Positions 8,323 to 16,879 are shown, counted from the first letter of the stretch. The stretch is 64,000 bases of DNA from Methylobacterium sp. PvR107 (GCF_017833295.1 NZ_JAFIBW010000001.1:3809501-3873500), one strand, 5' to 3'. The notes: generated by a model not told the origin, from the letters alone. Translations and numbers: made by a program.

Positions 8323-9210
8323 CTAATTCTGTGTCGTCCAGAACAACCTGCGTGGTGCGTCGAACAAGACGACCCGGCGGTCGCTATCGTTGGGCAGCCA
8401 CGTATCCAGTTCGCGGCGCACGGCTGCGTAATGCGTTGCCGTCTCGAACTGGGTGTGAGGCCAGTCGCTGCCCCAGACGAGATGATCAAGACCGAAGCTG
8501 TCGCGCAGGAGCGGTATCGCGGCGGCAGGCAACCCGGCGCCGTTGCGGTAGGAGCCGGAGATCTTGACCCAGACGCGGCCAGTGGCGCCCGCCTTGAGCA
8601 GGTGCTGAAAGCCCGGATCGTCAACACCCAGCTTGGAGTCGGGCTTGCCAAAATGATCGGCGACGATCGTCACGCCGCTCTCGAGCAGAACGGGCAGCAA
8701 CTCCGGCCATCGACGTGCTTCGGCCTGGATCTCGACCTGCCAGCCGAGATCGGTCAGGCGCCTCAGGAACATCGGCCAGGGCTCGGCGTCCAACTGCGGA
8801 TTTGGTGCGCCGATCAGGTTGAGCCGAATACCGACCACGCCAGCCGAAGCCAGTTCGCTGAGGGCACCCTGTGAGATGTCGGGTTGCACCACGGCGATGC
8901 CCCGGAAGCGGACGGGGTGTCGCTTCAAGGCGTCCAGCATGTAGCCGTTGTCGGTCCCGAGGAAGCTCGGCTGCACCAGCACGGCGTTCGTGATGCCGTT
9001 GGCATCCAGGGTCTTGAGGTAAACCTCTGGCGTCGCATCGTAGTCGGGCGCGTAGCGGCTGTTTGCGGCCAGGGGCAGTCCCCGTTTGAAGACGTGCGCG
9101 TGGCAGTCGACCGCTGTCATGGCCGTGCCCTGTGCGAAACTCCGTTGCGTCCGGACACCAGCCGCCGCGACCCCCACGAGGGCGCCATGGAATGTGCGAC
9201 GCGAGATCAT
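8323..9210 (-). CDS. Tat-exported amidohydrolase-family protein (2-pyrone-4,6-dicarboxylate lactonase-like)
   Basis: A 295-residue TIM-barrel metal-dependent hydrolase of the amidohydrolase 2 group (PF04909). The N-terminus has a Tat-type signal (SRRTFHGALVGVAAAG). The barrel starts with the metal-binding H-x-H in AVDCHAHVFKRGLP. Further active-site sequences are the His in IVADHFGKPD and the Asp in VWGSDWPHTQFE. Relatives hydrolyse lactones or decarboxylate aromatic acids, but the substrate is unknown. It is followed upstream, 89 bp away on the same strand, by an MFS transporter of the organic-anion type, so the two may form one uptake and breakdown unit. Confidence 0.82.
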   Translation of the reverse strand: MISRRTFHGALVGVAAAGVRTQRSFAQGTAMTAVDCHAHVFKRGLPLAANSRYAPDYDATPEVYLKTLDANGITNAVLVQPSFLGTDNGYMLDALKRHPVRFRGIAVVQPDISQGALSELASAGVVGIRLNLIGAPNPQLDAEPWPMFLRRLTDLGWQVEIQAEARRWPELLPVLLESGVTIVADHFGKPDSKLGVDDPGFQHLLKAGATGRVWVKISGSYRNGAGLPAAAIPLLRDSFGLDHLVWGSDWPHTQFETATHYAAVRRELDTWLPNDSDRRVVLFDAPRRLFWTTQN

Positions 9211-9299
9211 ATCGGGCTCCTACCGCAGCCATCATGCGGACGAGCGTCAGCGGATCGCTCCAGCCCCGCTGACGCGCTTGCCCGGTCTTCCAGGAGCAC

Positions 9300-10631
9300 T
9301 CATTCGGCTGCCGCGGGGGAAGGTGCGGCCGCTCGTGCTCGTGTGCCTCGACCCAGGATCAGGGTCATGATTGCGCCCGAACCAGTCAGGAACACGAGCG
9401 GCAGCAGGGCGAGGGGGAAGCTGCCGGTCTGATCCTTGATCACGCCGAGCAGCCACGAGGCGATGCCGGTGCCGAGATGCGAGAGCGTGTTGATCGCCGC
9501 GATCCCGGCCGCCGCCGTACCAACCGAGAGCCAGTCGGTGGCCATCGCCCAGAACGGGCCCTTGATGGCGTAGTTGCCCATCAGGACGAGGCTCAGCAGG
9601 ACCATCGTCACCGTGAGGGAACTGGTGAGGTTGGTGGCGAACAGGCAGAGGCAGGTCGCCGCCAGCGGCAGGGCGGTGCTCCATACCCGCTCCCCCGTCC
9701 GGTCGGCACGCAGGCCCCAGAAGATCATGAACACCGACGCGATGCCGAACGGGATCATGTTCAGGAGGCCGGTCTCCAGGTTGGACAGGCCGAACGCCTT
9801 GAGGATCTGCGGCTGCCACAGGGACAGGGCGTTGCTGGTGGCGGAGCTGCCCGAGTAGATCAGCGCCAGCGCCCAGACGTACTTGTTGGTCAGCACCTTG
9901 TGCAGCGGCAGGTGGTGGGCGACCGGGGAGGCGCCGGAGCGATCGGCAGCGAGCTGGTCCTGCAACCACATCCGCTCGTCGGGCGCGAGCCATTTGGCTT
10001 CCGCGGGGCGGCTCGGCAGCAGGACCAGGGCGGCGAGGCCCAGCAGCACGGCCGGGATCGCCTCGACGATGAAGAGCCACTGCCAGCCATGCAGCCCCGC
10101 CGCGCCTTCGAGCTGGAGAAGCGAGGCCGAGATAGGGGATCCGAGAAAGCTCGAGATCGGGATGGCGACCATGAACATGGCGACGATCCGGGCCCGGTAC
10201 GCCTTGGGGAACCAGTAGGTGAGATAGAGGATCACGCCGGGGAAGAAGCCCGCCTCGGCCGCCCCCAGCAGGAACCGGCACAGGTAGAAGCTGTAGGGGC
10301 CGACCACGAAGGCCATCGCCACGCCGACGAGGCCCCAGGTGATCATGATGCGCGCGATCCAGAGTCGCGCGCCGACCTTCTCCATCGCGATGTTGCTCGG
10401 TACCTCGAACAGCACGTAAGCGACGAAGAACAACCCGCCGCCGATGCCGAACATCGCTTGAGAGAGGCCGAGATCCTTGTTCATCGTGAGCGCGGCGAAG
10501 CCTGCGTTCACCCGGTCGACGTAGGCGATGAAGTAGCAGAGCACCAGGAACGGCACGATCCGCCATCCGACGCGCCGCATGATGGCGGCACCGTCGACGG
10601 TCTGGTGGGGTGAAGCTCGGTCGGCGTCCAT
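9300..10631 (-). CDS. MFS transporter, anion:cation symporter family
   Basis: A 443-residue, 12-helix major facilitator protein. The pattern YFIAYVDRVNAGFAALTMNK in helix 1 and LCRFLLGAAEAGFFPG in helix 4/5 are hallmarks of the ACS family, which imports tartrate, phthalate, galactarate and related organic acids with protons. ATG 10631 has the strong ribosome-binding site GGAGAAGG. It lies upstream of, and probably in one transcript with, the amidohydrolase at 8323, suggesting that it delivers that enzyme's substrate or product. Confidence 0.85.
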   Translation of the reverse strand: MDADRASPHQTVDGAAIMRRVGWRIVPFLVLCYFIAYVDRVNAGFAALTMNKDLGLSQAMFGIGGGLFFVAYVLFEVPSNIAMEKVGARLWIARIMITWGLVGVAMAFVVGPYSFYLCRFLLGAAEAGFFPGVILYLTYWFPKAYRARIVAMFMVAIPISSFLGSPISASLLQLEGAAGLHGWQWLFIVEAIPAVLLGLAALVLLPSRPAEAKWLAPDERMWLQDQLAADRSGASPVAHHLPLHKVLTNKYVWALALIYSGSSATSNALSLWQPQILKAFGLSNLETGLLNMIPFGIASVFMIFWGLRADRTGERVWSTALPLAATCLCLFATNLTSSLTVTMVLLSLVLMGNYAIKGPFWAMATDWLSVGTAAAGIAAINTLSHLGTGIASWLLGVIKDQTGSFPLALLPLVFLTGSGAIMTLILGRGTRARAAAPSPAAAE

Positions 10632-11226
10632 CTGCCTTCTCCAACAGCGAACGAATTATCGTTTGGTCACCTCATACTGCCGGGCCGATCGGCGCGGGAA
10701 CCGCAGGTTGAGCGTTTTTGGATCAAGGGTTCCGATTTGTATGACTTCGTACGTCACATCAAAGCGGTCCAGAGCGGCGCCAGTCACTGATATGTGCTGA
10801 CCCGAGCCCCTATCGGTCCTCACCTGCGGTCGTGTCCACGTGGCGTGGGTCGCGCGACGGCGTTTGGGCTGCGGTCTACTCGTTCTTGCGTAGGTCACTG
10901 CACCACCGGCAGCCTGCAAGCGGACGTTGCCGGCTTCTGCGGCGGGTCGTGAGCGGCCTCCTGAGAGCGGGTACCAAGCGTTCGATGACGACCCCGAGCT
11001 ACGATCCTCAGTCGCGAACGGCGCAACCTCTCGCCGGGGTTCGAGCCTGGTCGGACCGCTCTCGGCCAGAGCCGGCCGGCCGCTTCGCCGCGCATCCCGG
11101 CCATTCGGGTGCCAGATGGAATATCAGGGCGGACGCAAATCGATGTAGCGGCATCGGGCCGAGGACGAGGGCGAGCGGGCCCCGACACCCCTCGGTCTCG
11201 CCCCGCCGCCGCCCGAGCGCCCTCCG
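10632..11226. other. intergenic region with weak palindrome, no clear gene
   Basis: About 595 bp lie between the MFS start and the sdaA stop. I do not accept the 87-codon minus-strand frame at 10656-10919, which is Arg/Thr-rich and lacks a ribosome-binding site. At 10742-10756, TGAC and GTCA flank TTCGTAC (with CGTACG inside it), about 115 bp upstream of the MFS start. This is a possible site for a GntR- or LysR-type regulator. Nothing else is visible. Confidence 0.4.
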
Positions 11227-12624
11227 TCAGCATTCCGGAAGATTGACCGCGAGGCCGCCGGTCGACGTCTCTTTGTACCGGACGCTCATATCGCGCCCCG
11301 TCTGCTTCATCGCCTCGATGCAATTGTCGAGCGGCATGATGTGGCTGCCGTCCCCGCGGAGCGCCAGCGACGCGGCGGCAACGGCCTTGATCGCCCCGAG
11401 GCCGTTGCGCTCGATACACGGCACCTGCACCAATCCGCGGATCGGGTCGCAGGTGAGGCCAAGGTGGTGCTCGAGGGCGATCTCGGCGGCGTTCTCGACC
11501 TGCTCGTTGGTGCCGCCGAGCGCGGCGCAGAGTCCGGCGGCCGCCATCGCGGCGGCCGAGCCGACCTCACCCTGGCAGCCGACCTCGGCACCGGAGATCG
11601 AGGCGTTGGTCTTGATCAGGCCGCCGATCGCCGCAGCCGTCAGCAGGAAATCGCGGACACCGGCATGGTTCGCGCCGATGCAGTGGTCGCGATAATATCG
11701 AATGACCGCCGGGACGACTCCGGCGGCTCCGTTCGTCGGTGCGGTGACGACGCGGCCCCCGCCGGCATTCTCTTCGTTGATCGCCATCGCATAGACGGAC
11801 AGCCAATCGTTCGCGACGTGCGGCTGGACCGTGTTGCTGCCCCGCTCGGAGAGCAGTGCCTGATGGATCCGGCGGGCCCGGCGGCGGACGTTCAAGCCGC
11901 CCGGCAGGGTGCCCTCGGTGGCGAGGCCGCGATCGATGCACGCATCCATGACCGCCCAGATCCGATCGAGGCCGGCATCGAGCTCCGCTTCCCCGCGGCC
12001 AACCGTCTCGTTGGCGCGCTTCATGGCCGCGATGCTGCACCGCGACGCCGCGCCCATCACGAGCATCTCGGCGGCGCTCCCGAACGGATAAGGACGCAGC
12101 ACGGAGGCATCGACAGCCTTGATGTCGCCACCGGACAATTCCTCCGCGCTCAGGACGAAGCCGCCGCCGATCGAGTAGTAGGTTTCCGTGAGATACGGAG
12201 CGCCCTCGGCGTCGAAGGCGCGGAAGATCAAGCCGTTGGCGTGGCCCGGTAACGGCGGCCCGTAGTCGAAAACGATCCCGGTCTCGGCATCGAAGTGGAT
12301 CCGGGGAAGGCCCGCGACGTCGATCCAACAGTTCGCGCGCAACGCGGCTTCGCGGCGCATGGCCTCGTCCGGATCGAGCGTGTCCGGGCGGAAGCCGAGC
12401 AGGCCGAGCACCACCGCCCGATCGGTCGCGTGTCCCTTTCCGGTAAAGGCGAGACTTCCGCGCAGGACAGCCTCGATCCGCAGCGGCCCAGATGCGTCAG
12501 ATGCGCGGGCCCTGTGCGCGCGGAGCGCGTCGAGGAAGCGCGCGGAGGCGAGCATCGGTCCCATGGTGTGCGAGCTGGACGGACCGATGCCGATCTTGAA
12601 GATGTCGAAGATGCTCAGGAACAT
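11227..12624 (-). CDS. sdaA: L-serine ammonia-lyase (iron-sulfur)
   Basis: A 465-residue single-chain L-serine dehydratase that converts serine to pyruvate and ammonia using a [4Fe-4S] cluster. The beta domain begins [20 protein letters not shown] (family signature [11 protein letters not shown]). The catalytic domain has [14 protein letters not shown] and the cluster cysteines in [17 protein letters not shown] and VQVPCIERN. The protein ends in NLPEC. In related enzymes a C-terminal cysteine tail occupies the active site and is displaced by serine, and this chain appears able to do the same. The start at 12624 has GGGAGGGC just upstream. A tandem repeat lies about 115 bp further upstream. 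Confidence 0.94.
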   Translation of the reverse strand: MFLSIFDIFKIGIGPSSSHTMGPMLASARFLDALRAHRARASDASGPLRIEAVLRGSLAFTGKGHATDRAVVLGLLGFRPDTLDPDEAMRREAALRANCWIDVAGLPRIHFDAETGIVFDYGPPLPGHANGLIFRAFDAEGAPYLTETYYSIGGGFVLSAEELSGGDIKAVDASVLRPYPFGSAAEMLVMGAASRCSIAAMKRANETVGRGEAELDAGLDRIWAVMDACIDRGLATEGTLPGGLNVRRRARRIHQALLSERGSNTVQPHVANDWLSVYAMAINEENAGGGRVVTAPTNGAAGVVPAVIRYYRDHCIGANHAGVRDFLLTAAAIGGLIKTNASISGAEVGCQGEVGSAAAMAAAGLCAALGGTNEQVENAAEIALEHHLGLTCDPIRGLVQVPCIERNGLGAIKAVAAASLALRGDGSHIMPLDNCIEAMKQTGRDMSVRYKETSTGGLAVNLPEC

Positions 12625-12740
12625 CGGGCCCTCCCATCCAGCCATCGCCCGGGGCTGCACACACTGATCAACGCGGATACATCCTCCTAGTGGAGCCGTC
12701 GCCTGGCGAGCCCCGCCTTCCGGAGTTCGCGGGGACGCCC

Positions 12741-12824
12741 GGCATGAATTGACCGGCATGAATTGACCGGCATGAATTGACCGGCATGAATTGACCAGCC
12801 TGGATCGATCGGCCTGGATCGATC
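12741..12824. repeat. 14-bp tandem repeat, six units
   Basis: Four perfect copies of GGCATGAATTGACC (12741-12796) are followed without a break by two units of the related form RGCCTGGATCGATC (12797-12824) and a partial seventh (AACCTGG). All units fit one 14-bp degenerate pattern. The array begins about 117 bp upstream of the sdaA start on the opposite reading sense. It could be a regulator-binding array, a slippage-prone repeat, or both. Confidence 0.9.
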
Positions 12825-13014
12825 AACCTGGCCCTTCGGAAAGCCGAAACCGTGCCACGGTCCACCCATCCGGCGCGGCCGGCTTCGCGTGGCGCACATC
12901 GCCGCGGGCAGCCCGATGCGGTTGCGTCCACCATCTCGCCGCGTTCACGGCGTACGCGATGACGGATTCCCCATCATCCGCCCTCCGACAACGGGGGCGG
13001 CACCGGTACCCAGC

Positions 13015-13143
13015 ATGTTCAACACCGCACTGGCCGTCCTCGCCGTCCTGGCGGTCCTGCTCGCCCGGGCCGTCCTGAAGCTGATTTTTCTGCCGCTGCG
13101 CATCCTGCGCGGACTGGTGCGACGGCGTCCCAGGGCGGCCTGA
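13015..13143 (+). CDS. small hydrophobic peptide, 42 aa
   Basis: The frame reads MFNTALAVLAVLAVLLARAV, one membrane helix, followed by LKLIFLPLRILRGLVRRRPR, a basic amphipathic tail. This is a typical layout for a small single-pass membrane protein. It has only a weak ribosome-binding site. The in-frame extension upstream to 12889 is not protein-like. The function is unknown. Confidence 0.4.
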   Translation: MFNTALAVLAVLAVLLARAVLKLIFLPLRILRGLVRRRPRAA

Positions 13144-13320
13144 GCCGCCCACGCCCCGCCTGCCCTCGCGGCGCGCCCCTCGACCGATGCGATCATCGAT
13201 GCCGCCCCAGGGTGGATTGTGGGTTTCGGGATTGAGACCCGCGTCACAACCTCCAGGTGCGCCGCCCGGGAACGAAAGAGCCAAGCTTCGAGTTTAGGGA
13301 GCCGCCAATCGGGGGTACCC

Positions 13321-13905
13321 TTGAAACCATCCATCCTCGCACTGCTCGGGCTCATGCTCGTGGCCTGCCCGCACGCAACCCTGGCCCAGGGCGCAGGCGA
13401 GGTGCCCGCCACGTCGGTCGAGGCCGATGAACCCCGTCCCGGTCCGCCCCCGCCCTTGCCGGAACTCTCGGATCCGAACGGGCGGGCCGGCGAGGCCCTG
13501 AACGAGCCCGGCGAGCGCTCCAGGATCCCCAAGGCGCTGCGCTCCTCCGGCTCCAGGGCCGGCGGGCCGGCCAACGACCTGAACCCGGGGGGACGGCAAG
13601 AGGCGCCGGCGCCCCCGAAAGGCGACCTCGGCCGCGTCGTCGCCGGCCAGGAGCTGTTCCACGGGAATTACTGCGGCAAGGGTCAGCGCGGCGAGGGACT
13701 GCCCCCGACGGACGCCCTCGACACCGCCTGCATGCACCACGACGCCTGCTACGAAGCGGCCGGATACCATTCCTGCGCGTGCGACGCCTCGCTCAGGCGA
13801 GAGGCGTCCGCCGTCGCGGACGGGCCGGACGCCCCCTTGGAGGTCCGGCGCCGCGCCCTCAGCGTCGTGGAGGCGACCGCCGTCATGGAATGCCGCGCGC
13901 CCTAG
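13321..13905 (+). CDS. secreted phospholipase A2-like protein
   Basis: A 194-residue exported protein. The signal peptide is KPSILALLGLMLVACPHATL with cleavage near AQG. A Pro-rich linker (about 35-95) precedes a small C-terminal domain containing NYCGKGQRGEG, the Ca2+-loop-like part, and LDTACMHHDACYEAAG, the catalytic His-Asp helix of phospholipase A2 (C-x2-H-D-x-C-Y). Further cysteines in SCACDASL can form the disulfides. TTG at 13321 with GGGGGT upstream is chosen because the ATG at 13219 would place the signal peptide 34 residues in. A bacterial role in membrane lipid attack is inferred from fold only. Confidence 0.75.
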   Translation: MKPSILALLGLMLVACPHATLAQGAGEVPATSVEADEPRPGPPPPLPELSDPNGRAGEALNEPGERSRIPKALRSSGSRAGGPANDLNPGGRQEAPAPPKGDLGRVVAGQELFHGNYCGKGQRGEGLPPTDALDTACMHHDACYEAAGYHSCACDASLRREASAVADGPDAPLEVRRRALSVVEATAVMECRAP

Positions 13906-13998
13906 CCGGGCTCCGCTTCGCAGGATCGCGTCCCGCGGCCGCCCAGCCGCGCGCGATTGGATCCTGGTGCGGCCGGCCGGATCGGGCCGGAGGCCGGC

Positions 13999-14103
13999 TT
14001 AGTGCGCCTTGGGCTTGCGCAGGAGATAGACCTGCCACGTCAGCATCATGCTCGAGGCCATCAGGATGGCGTTCAGCAGGGGGAGGAGCACCTCGTCTTG
14101 CAT
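13999..14103 (-). CDS. small membrane protein, 34 aa
   Basis: The frame encodes a short acidic N-terminus (MQDEVLL), one hydrophobic helix (PLLNAILMASSMMLTWQVYL) and a basic tail (LRKPKAH). This orientation is typical of a single-pass small protein. The stop is TAA. AGGATCGAG upstream could serve as a ribosome-binding site. It is too short for standard gene finders. The function is unknown. Confidence 0.45.
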   Translation of the reverse strand: MQDEVLLPLLNAILMASSMMLTWQVYLLRKPKAH

Positions 14104-14271
14104 CGTCTCGATCCTGCGGCCGTCGCATTGCCCGGAAAGCAGGATCCCTGGCAACAACCGGGCCAAGGCCCGCGCGACGCCGTGACCTCTGATCCGCGCA
14201 CAGCGTTCGGCAGGGACGATGTTCGCGGCGCCGATCGAGCGGCCGATACGGTCGGGCCGGGGCGGGCGCGC

Positions 14272-15411
14272 CTAAGCGGGGACCGGCTCGGAAGACGTGA
14301 AGGCCTTGGCCGAGATCAGACGCGCCAGGGTCGCGAGCAGGTCGGTCTGGGTGATGATCCCGAGGACGCGCCGATCGTCGTCCACGACGACCACCGCGTG
14401 GGTGCGCCCATCGGTCAGGGCGGACGCCAACGCGACGATCGGCGCGTCCGGCCGAGCCGTCCGCGCTTCGGACATCACCTGCGCGATGCCGACGTCTCCA
14501 TGTAGCGTCAGCTCGCGCAGGCCGAGCGTGCCCGCAAGCCGGCCCGCGCCATCCACAACGGGCAACGTGCGGATGTTGTGCGCGATGAGGAGCTCCCGTG
14601 CCCGCTCCGCGCGTGCGTCCGTTCCGATGGTGACCACGTCGCGCGACATCACCTCACGGCAGGTGAGATCGCCCTGAATCCGCACCAGGGCGTGGTGTTC
14701 GACCTGTCGGAGAAGCCGGTCGAGGTCGGCGCGGTCGATGTCCAGGGTCTCGTGCAGCTCGATCAGGGCCGCGTCCACATCGTCCGACGTGAAGCCGACC
14801 CTGAGGGGCGGCGGCAGATCCGCCGTTCCATGCGTGTTGACCGACGCCGCCACCGGGACGTGCGGGTAGTTGCGGCGCGAGATCTTGTGGAACGCGATGC
14901 CGAGCGCAACCAGGATGATGGAGTTGAGGCAGACCGGAAACAGGGGGAACAGGAAGCCCGCGGAGGTGACCGCCGGGCCGCCGATCAGCGCCGTCAGGGC
15001 GGCAGCGCCGCCGGGCGGGTGAAGGCAGCGGGTGAGCGACATCGCCGCGATCGCCAGCGAGACCCCGACGCCGATGGCCATGACCGGATTGGGGATGAAG
15101 TGGGCGGCGAGCACGCCCATGAAGGCCGAGATCGTATTGCCGCCGATGATCGACCATGGCTGGGCCAGCGGGCTGGCAGGCACGGCGAACAGGAGCACGG
15201 CCGAGGCGCCCATCGGCGCCACGATGAGCGGGATGTGCGGTCCCTGGCCGAAGAACAGGCCGCAGATCAGGCCCGTGAGCGTGATGCCGGCGAGCGCGCC
15301 GAGGCAGGCGACGAGGCGCTCACGGAGGGTCGCGCCCGCCAGGATCGGCCTGAACAGCTGAAACCCCGCCGCCTTTCCGGATCGATGTTCCGGACGGCTC
15401 GTCTCCGTCAT
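14272..15411 (-). CDS. HPP-family membrane protein with two CBS domains
   Basis: A 379-residue protein. Residues about 30-180 form the HPP domain (PF04982), with four or five membrane helices and the signature CLHPPGGAAALTALIGGPA. Residues about 245-370 hold a CBS pair (LTCREVMSRDVVTIGTDARA and IAQVMSEARTARPDAPIVAL), usually binding adenosine nucleotides. HPP proteins have been linked to nitrite transport in cyanobacteria and plants, but the substrate here is unknown. ATG 15411 is favoured because GCGAGGG lies about 9 bases upstream, and two further in-frame ATGs lie 9 and 51-60 bases earlier. A 12-bp palindrome lies 80 bp upstream. Confidence 0.85.
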   Translation of the reverse strand: MTETSRPEHRSGKAAGFQLFRPILAGATLRERLVACLGALAGITLTGLICGLFFGQGPHIPLIVAPMGASAVLLFAVPASPLAQPWSIIGGNTISAFMGVLAAHFIPNPVMAIGVGVSLAIAAMSLTRCLHPPGGAAALTALIGGPAVTSAGFLFPLFPVCLNSIILVALGIAFHKISRRNYPHVPVAASVNTHGTADLPPPLRVGFTSDDVDAALIELHETLDIDRADLDRLLRQVEHHALVRIQGDLTCREVMSRDVVTIGTDARAERARELLIAHNIRTLPVVDGAGRLAGTLGLRELTLHGDVGIAQVMSEARTARPDAPIVALASALTDGRTHAVVVVDDDRRVLGIITQTDLLATLARLISAKAFTSSEPVPA

Positions 15412-15490
15412 CCTTCGCATCCCTCGCTCACCAGCCGCCGCAGGACGTGCCCGTTCGACGCGCATACGCACCGCTTGCCTGTGCGGAGCT

Positions 15491-15502
15491 CTGGTATACC
15501 AG
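15491..15502. promoter_or_regulatory. perfect 12-bp palindrome upstream of the HPP-CBS gene
   Basis: CTGGTATACCAG is fully self-complementary and lies 80 bp upstream of the start at 15411. Its core matches the TGGTATACCA type of site bound by several GntR-family repressors. No GntR gene is adjacent, so the regulator would have to act from elsewhere. The call rests on the palindrome and its position only. Confidence 0.4.
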
Positions 15503-15932
15503 AAACCTGTTTACGAGCCGCGGCCGAAATTGCAATCTGTCGAGGCATTCTGCCTGCAGATCGGGCGATTTGGCGTCGAATCCGGGTGGCTGCTGGTGCG
15601 ATTCTGATCGCCGCCGTGATTCGCCCGGCCGCTGCGGTGCCGGGCGGCCTCCGCTTGGCGGCCCGGTTCGCGGACGCGCAGCGCGCGAAGGTCCGGCGCC
15701 CGGACCATCACCATGGGAGTTCCGGGCTGCCGTGCTGCTGCACCTGACAGGTCTCGCTTACGACACCGCGTGCCTTGCGGATGCCGGACGATGGCCGCGA
15801 CCGACGCCCTGTCCGATAACCGTGTTCCGGAAGGTCGCCGAAAGCCGGGCGGTTATGCAAGCCCGGGTTGCAACCGGGAACGGACCTTGAGCATTGGGAC
15901 AGCATAGCCATTCGGCATCCCAAGGTTTTCCC
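15503..15932. other. intergenic region without a clear gene
   Basis: About 430 bp. The frames that cross it are Arg/Pro-rich, lack ribosome-binding sites and do not resemble proteins. I see no RNA gene or strong repeat. Confidence 0.4.
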
Positions 15933-16013
15933 ATGTTGTTGATCTCGTCCCTCGTGGCGGGCACGTTCGTCCTCGCCACATCGTTCTCGCTCATCGCCGT
16001 CCTGACGGATTAG
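15933..16013 (+). CDS. possible small membrane peptide, 26 aa
   Basis: The frame reads MLLISSLVAGTFVLATSFSL and ends AVLTD before TAG. The whole peptide is one hydrophobic helix. The upstream sequence CAAGGTTTTCCC holds only a weak AAGG motif. It is included as a candidate because its hydrophobicity is unusual for a chance frame in GC-rich DNA. Confidence 0.3.
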   Translation: MLLISSLVAGTFVLATSFSLIAVLTD

Positions 16014-16129
16014 GCGCCCAGGACCGGGGCCACGCCCGGCCTCCGCGCCGGCGTCTGCCGTGAGATCCTGGAGGCCGAACGGGTCAGCATTCCGCACCGA
16101 GCTATGGTGTGAAAGCGCACCTCACGGGG

Positions 16130-16297
16130 AAATCCATCGCACTTATGCGCATTATGGAGCCTCGATGCGGTTGTGCGCTGCGTCGCAGGTGCATAGGTCG
16201 GGTGGGTGAGGCCGCGACGACGTCGCGGTTTCGCAGCCCTTCTCTAGGGCGTTTCCTCCCAAGACTTGGGGCCGCTCCTTCGGGAGTGGCCTTTTTT
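16130..16297 (+). ncRNA. candidate small RNA ending at an intrinsic terminator
   Basis: A textbook terminator at 16270-16297 has no plus-strand protein gene in the 250 bp before it. The preceding segment contains CGTTTCCTCCCAAGACTTGG, which exposes an anti-Shine-Dalgarno-like UCCUCC motif. It also contains a possible hairpin, CCCA/TGGG. Many alphaproteobacterial trans-acting sRNAs present such CCUCC-type loops. The 5' end is not defined, and 16130 is only a working limit. The alternative is an attenuator or the terminator of the peptide gene at 15933. Confidence 0.4.
16270..16297 (+). terminator. Rho-independent terminator
   Basis: GGCCGCTCC (16270-16278) pairs with GGAGTGGCC (16283-16291), allowing one G-T pair. 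The stem is closed by the stable tetraloop TTCG and followed at once by six T residues (16292-16297). The direction is plus-strand. Confidence 0.85.
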
Positions 16298-16542
16298 GTG
16301 CCGGCCACCGCAGAGCTGTGATGACGGCCGCACCCCCACCGACTATAAGTTTAGCTCCCCCTGCTGATGTGCCCGAGGTGTTCGCGACCCGCACGGTGCT
16401 GTTGCGGAGGGACGCGCGATGACAGGGGGGTGCGGACCAGTTCTCCGCGCCCTACCCGTGAGGCCTTGGCCGGGCGGTCGCGTGAGGGTCGGCGCATGCG
16501 GGGGAACTGGACACCGCGGGGCGCCGGCCCACGGCCTTCGAA

Positions 16543-16776
16543 TTACCCCGTCCCGGCCGGCAGCGCGACATTCGACGCGACGGTGAAGCCCTCGCGATCG
16601 AAGACGTTGTAGAGGACGCAGGCGGGATCGAGCCCGAGCGCAGCGATATGCGCAACGGCCGCTTCCTTGGCCTCAGCCTGCGTACCGAACGGATCGGGCA
16701 GCTGGTACATCCGCGCCGCCTGCGCCTCGCCATCGATCTCCGTCGGTGGCGTTGTGATCTCGACCGTGTAGGGCAT
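16543..16776 (-). CDS. hypothetical protein, 77 aa
   Basis: A small soluble protein of unknown family: MPYTVEITTPPTEIDGEAQA, then MYQLPDPFGTQAEAKEAAVA and VLYNVFDREGFTVASNV. The alternating beta/alpha pattern and balanced composition support a real gene. ATG 16776 is chosen because the upstream extension is Cys/Ser/Arg-rich and overlaps the small membrane gene. It probably shares a transcript with that gene, whose stop is 19 bp upstream. Confidence 0.65.
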   Translation of the reverse strand: MPYTVEITTPPTEIDGEAQAARMYQLPDPFGTQAEAKEAAVAHIAALGLDPACVLYNVFDREGFTVASNVALPAGTG

Positions 16777-16795
16777 GACGCCTGACCGCCTGCGC

Positions 16796-16879
16796 TTAAT
16801 GGAACACGCCGAAGAACCACAGGAGCAGGATGATCGGCAGGGGGATTCCAAGCAGCCAGAGCAATCCACCGCGCAGCAT
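16796..16879 (-). CDS. small membrane protein, 27 aa
   Basis: The frame encodes MLRGGLLWLLGIPLPIILLL followed by WFFGVFH and TAA. GGAGG sits five bases upstream of the ATG, an ideal ribosome-binding site. Very short MLR..GIPLPII.LLW peptides recur in Proteobacteria as single-pass membrane proteins of unknown role. It is followed by the 77-aa gene in an apparent two-gene unit divergent from the KaiC/kinase pair. Confidence 0.6.
   Translation of the reverse strand: MLRGGLLWLLGIPLPIILLLWFFGVFH

Noticed and set aside
10656..10919. An 87-codon minus-strand gene upstream of the MFS gene
   Set aside because: Arg/Thr/Gln-rich composition, no ribosome-binding site and no resemblance to a folded protein.
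12741..12824. CRISPR array
   Set aside because: The units are 14 bp with no spacers and no cas genes, so this is a simple tandem repeat.
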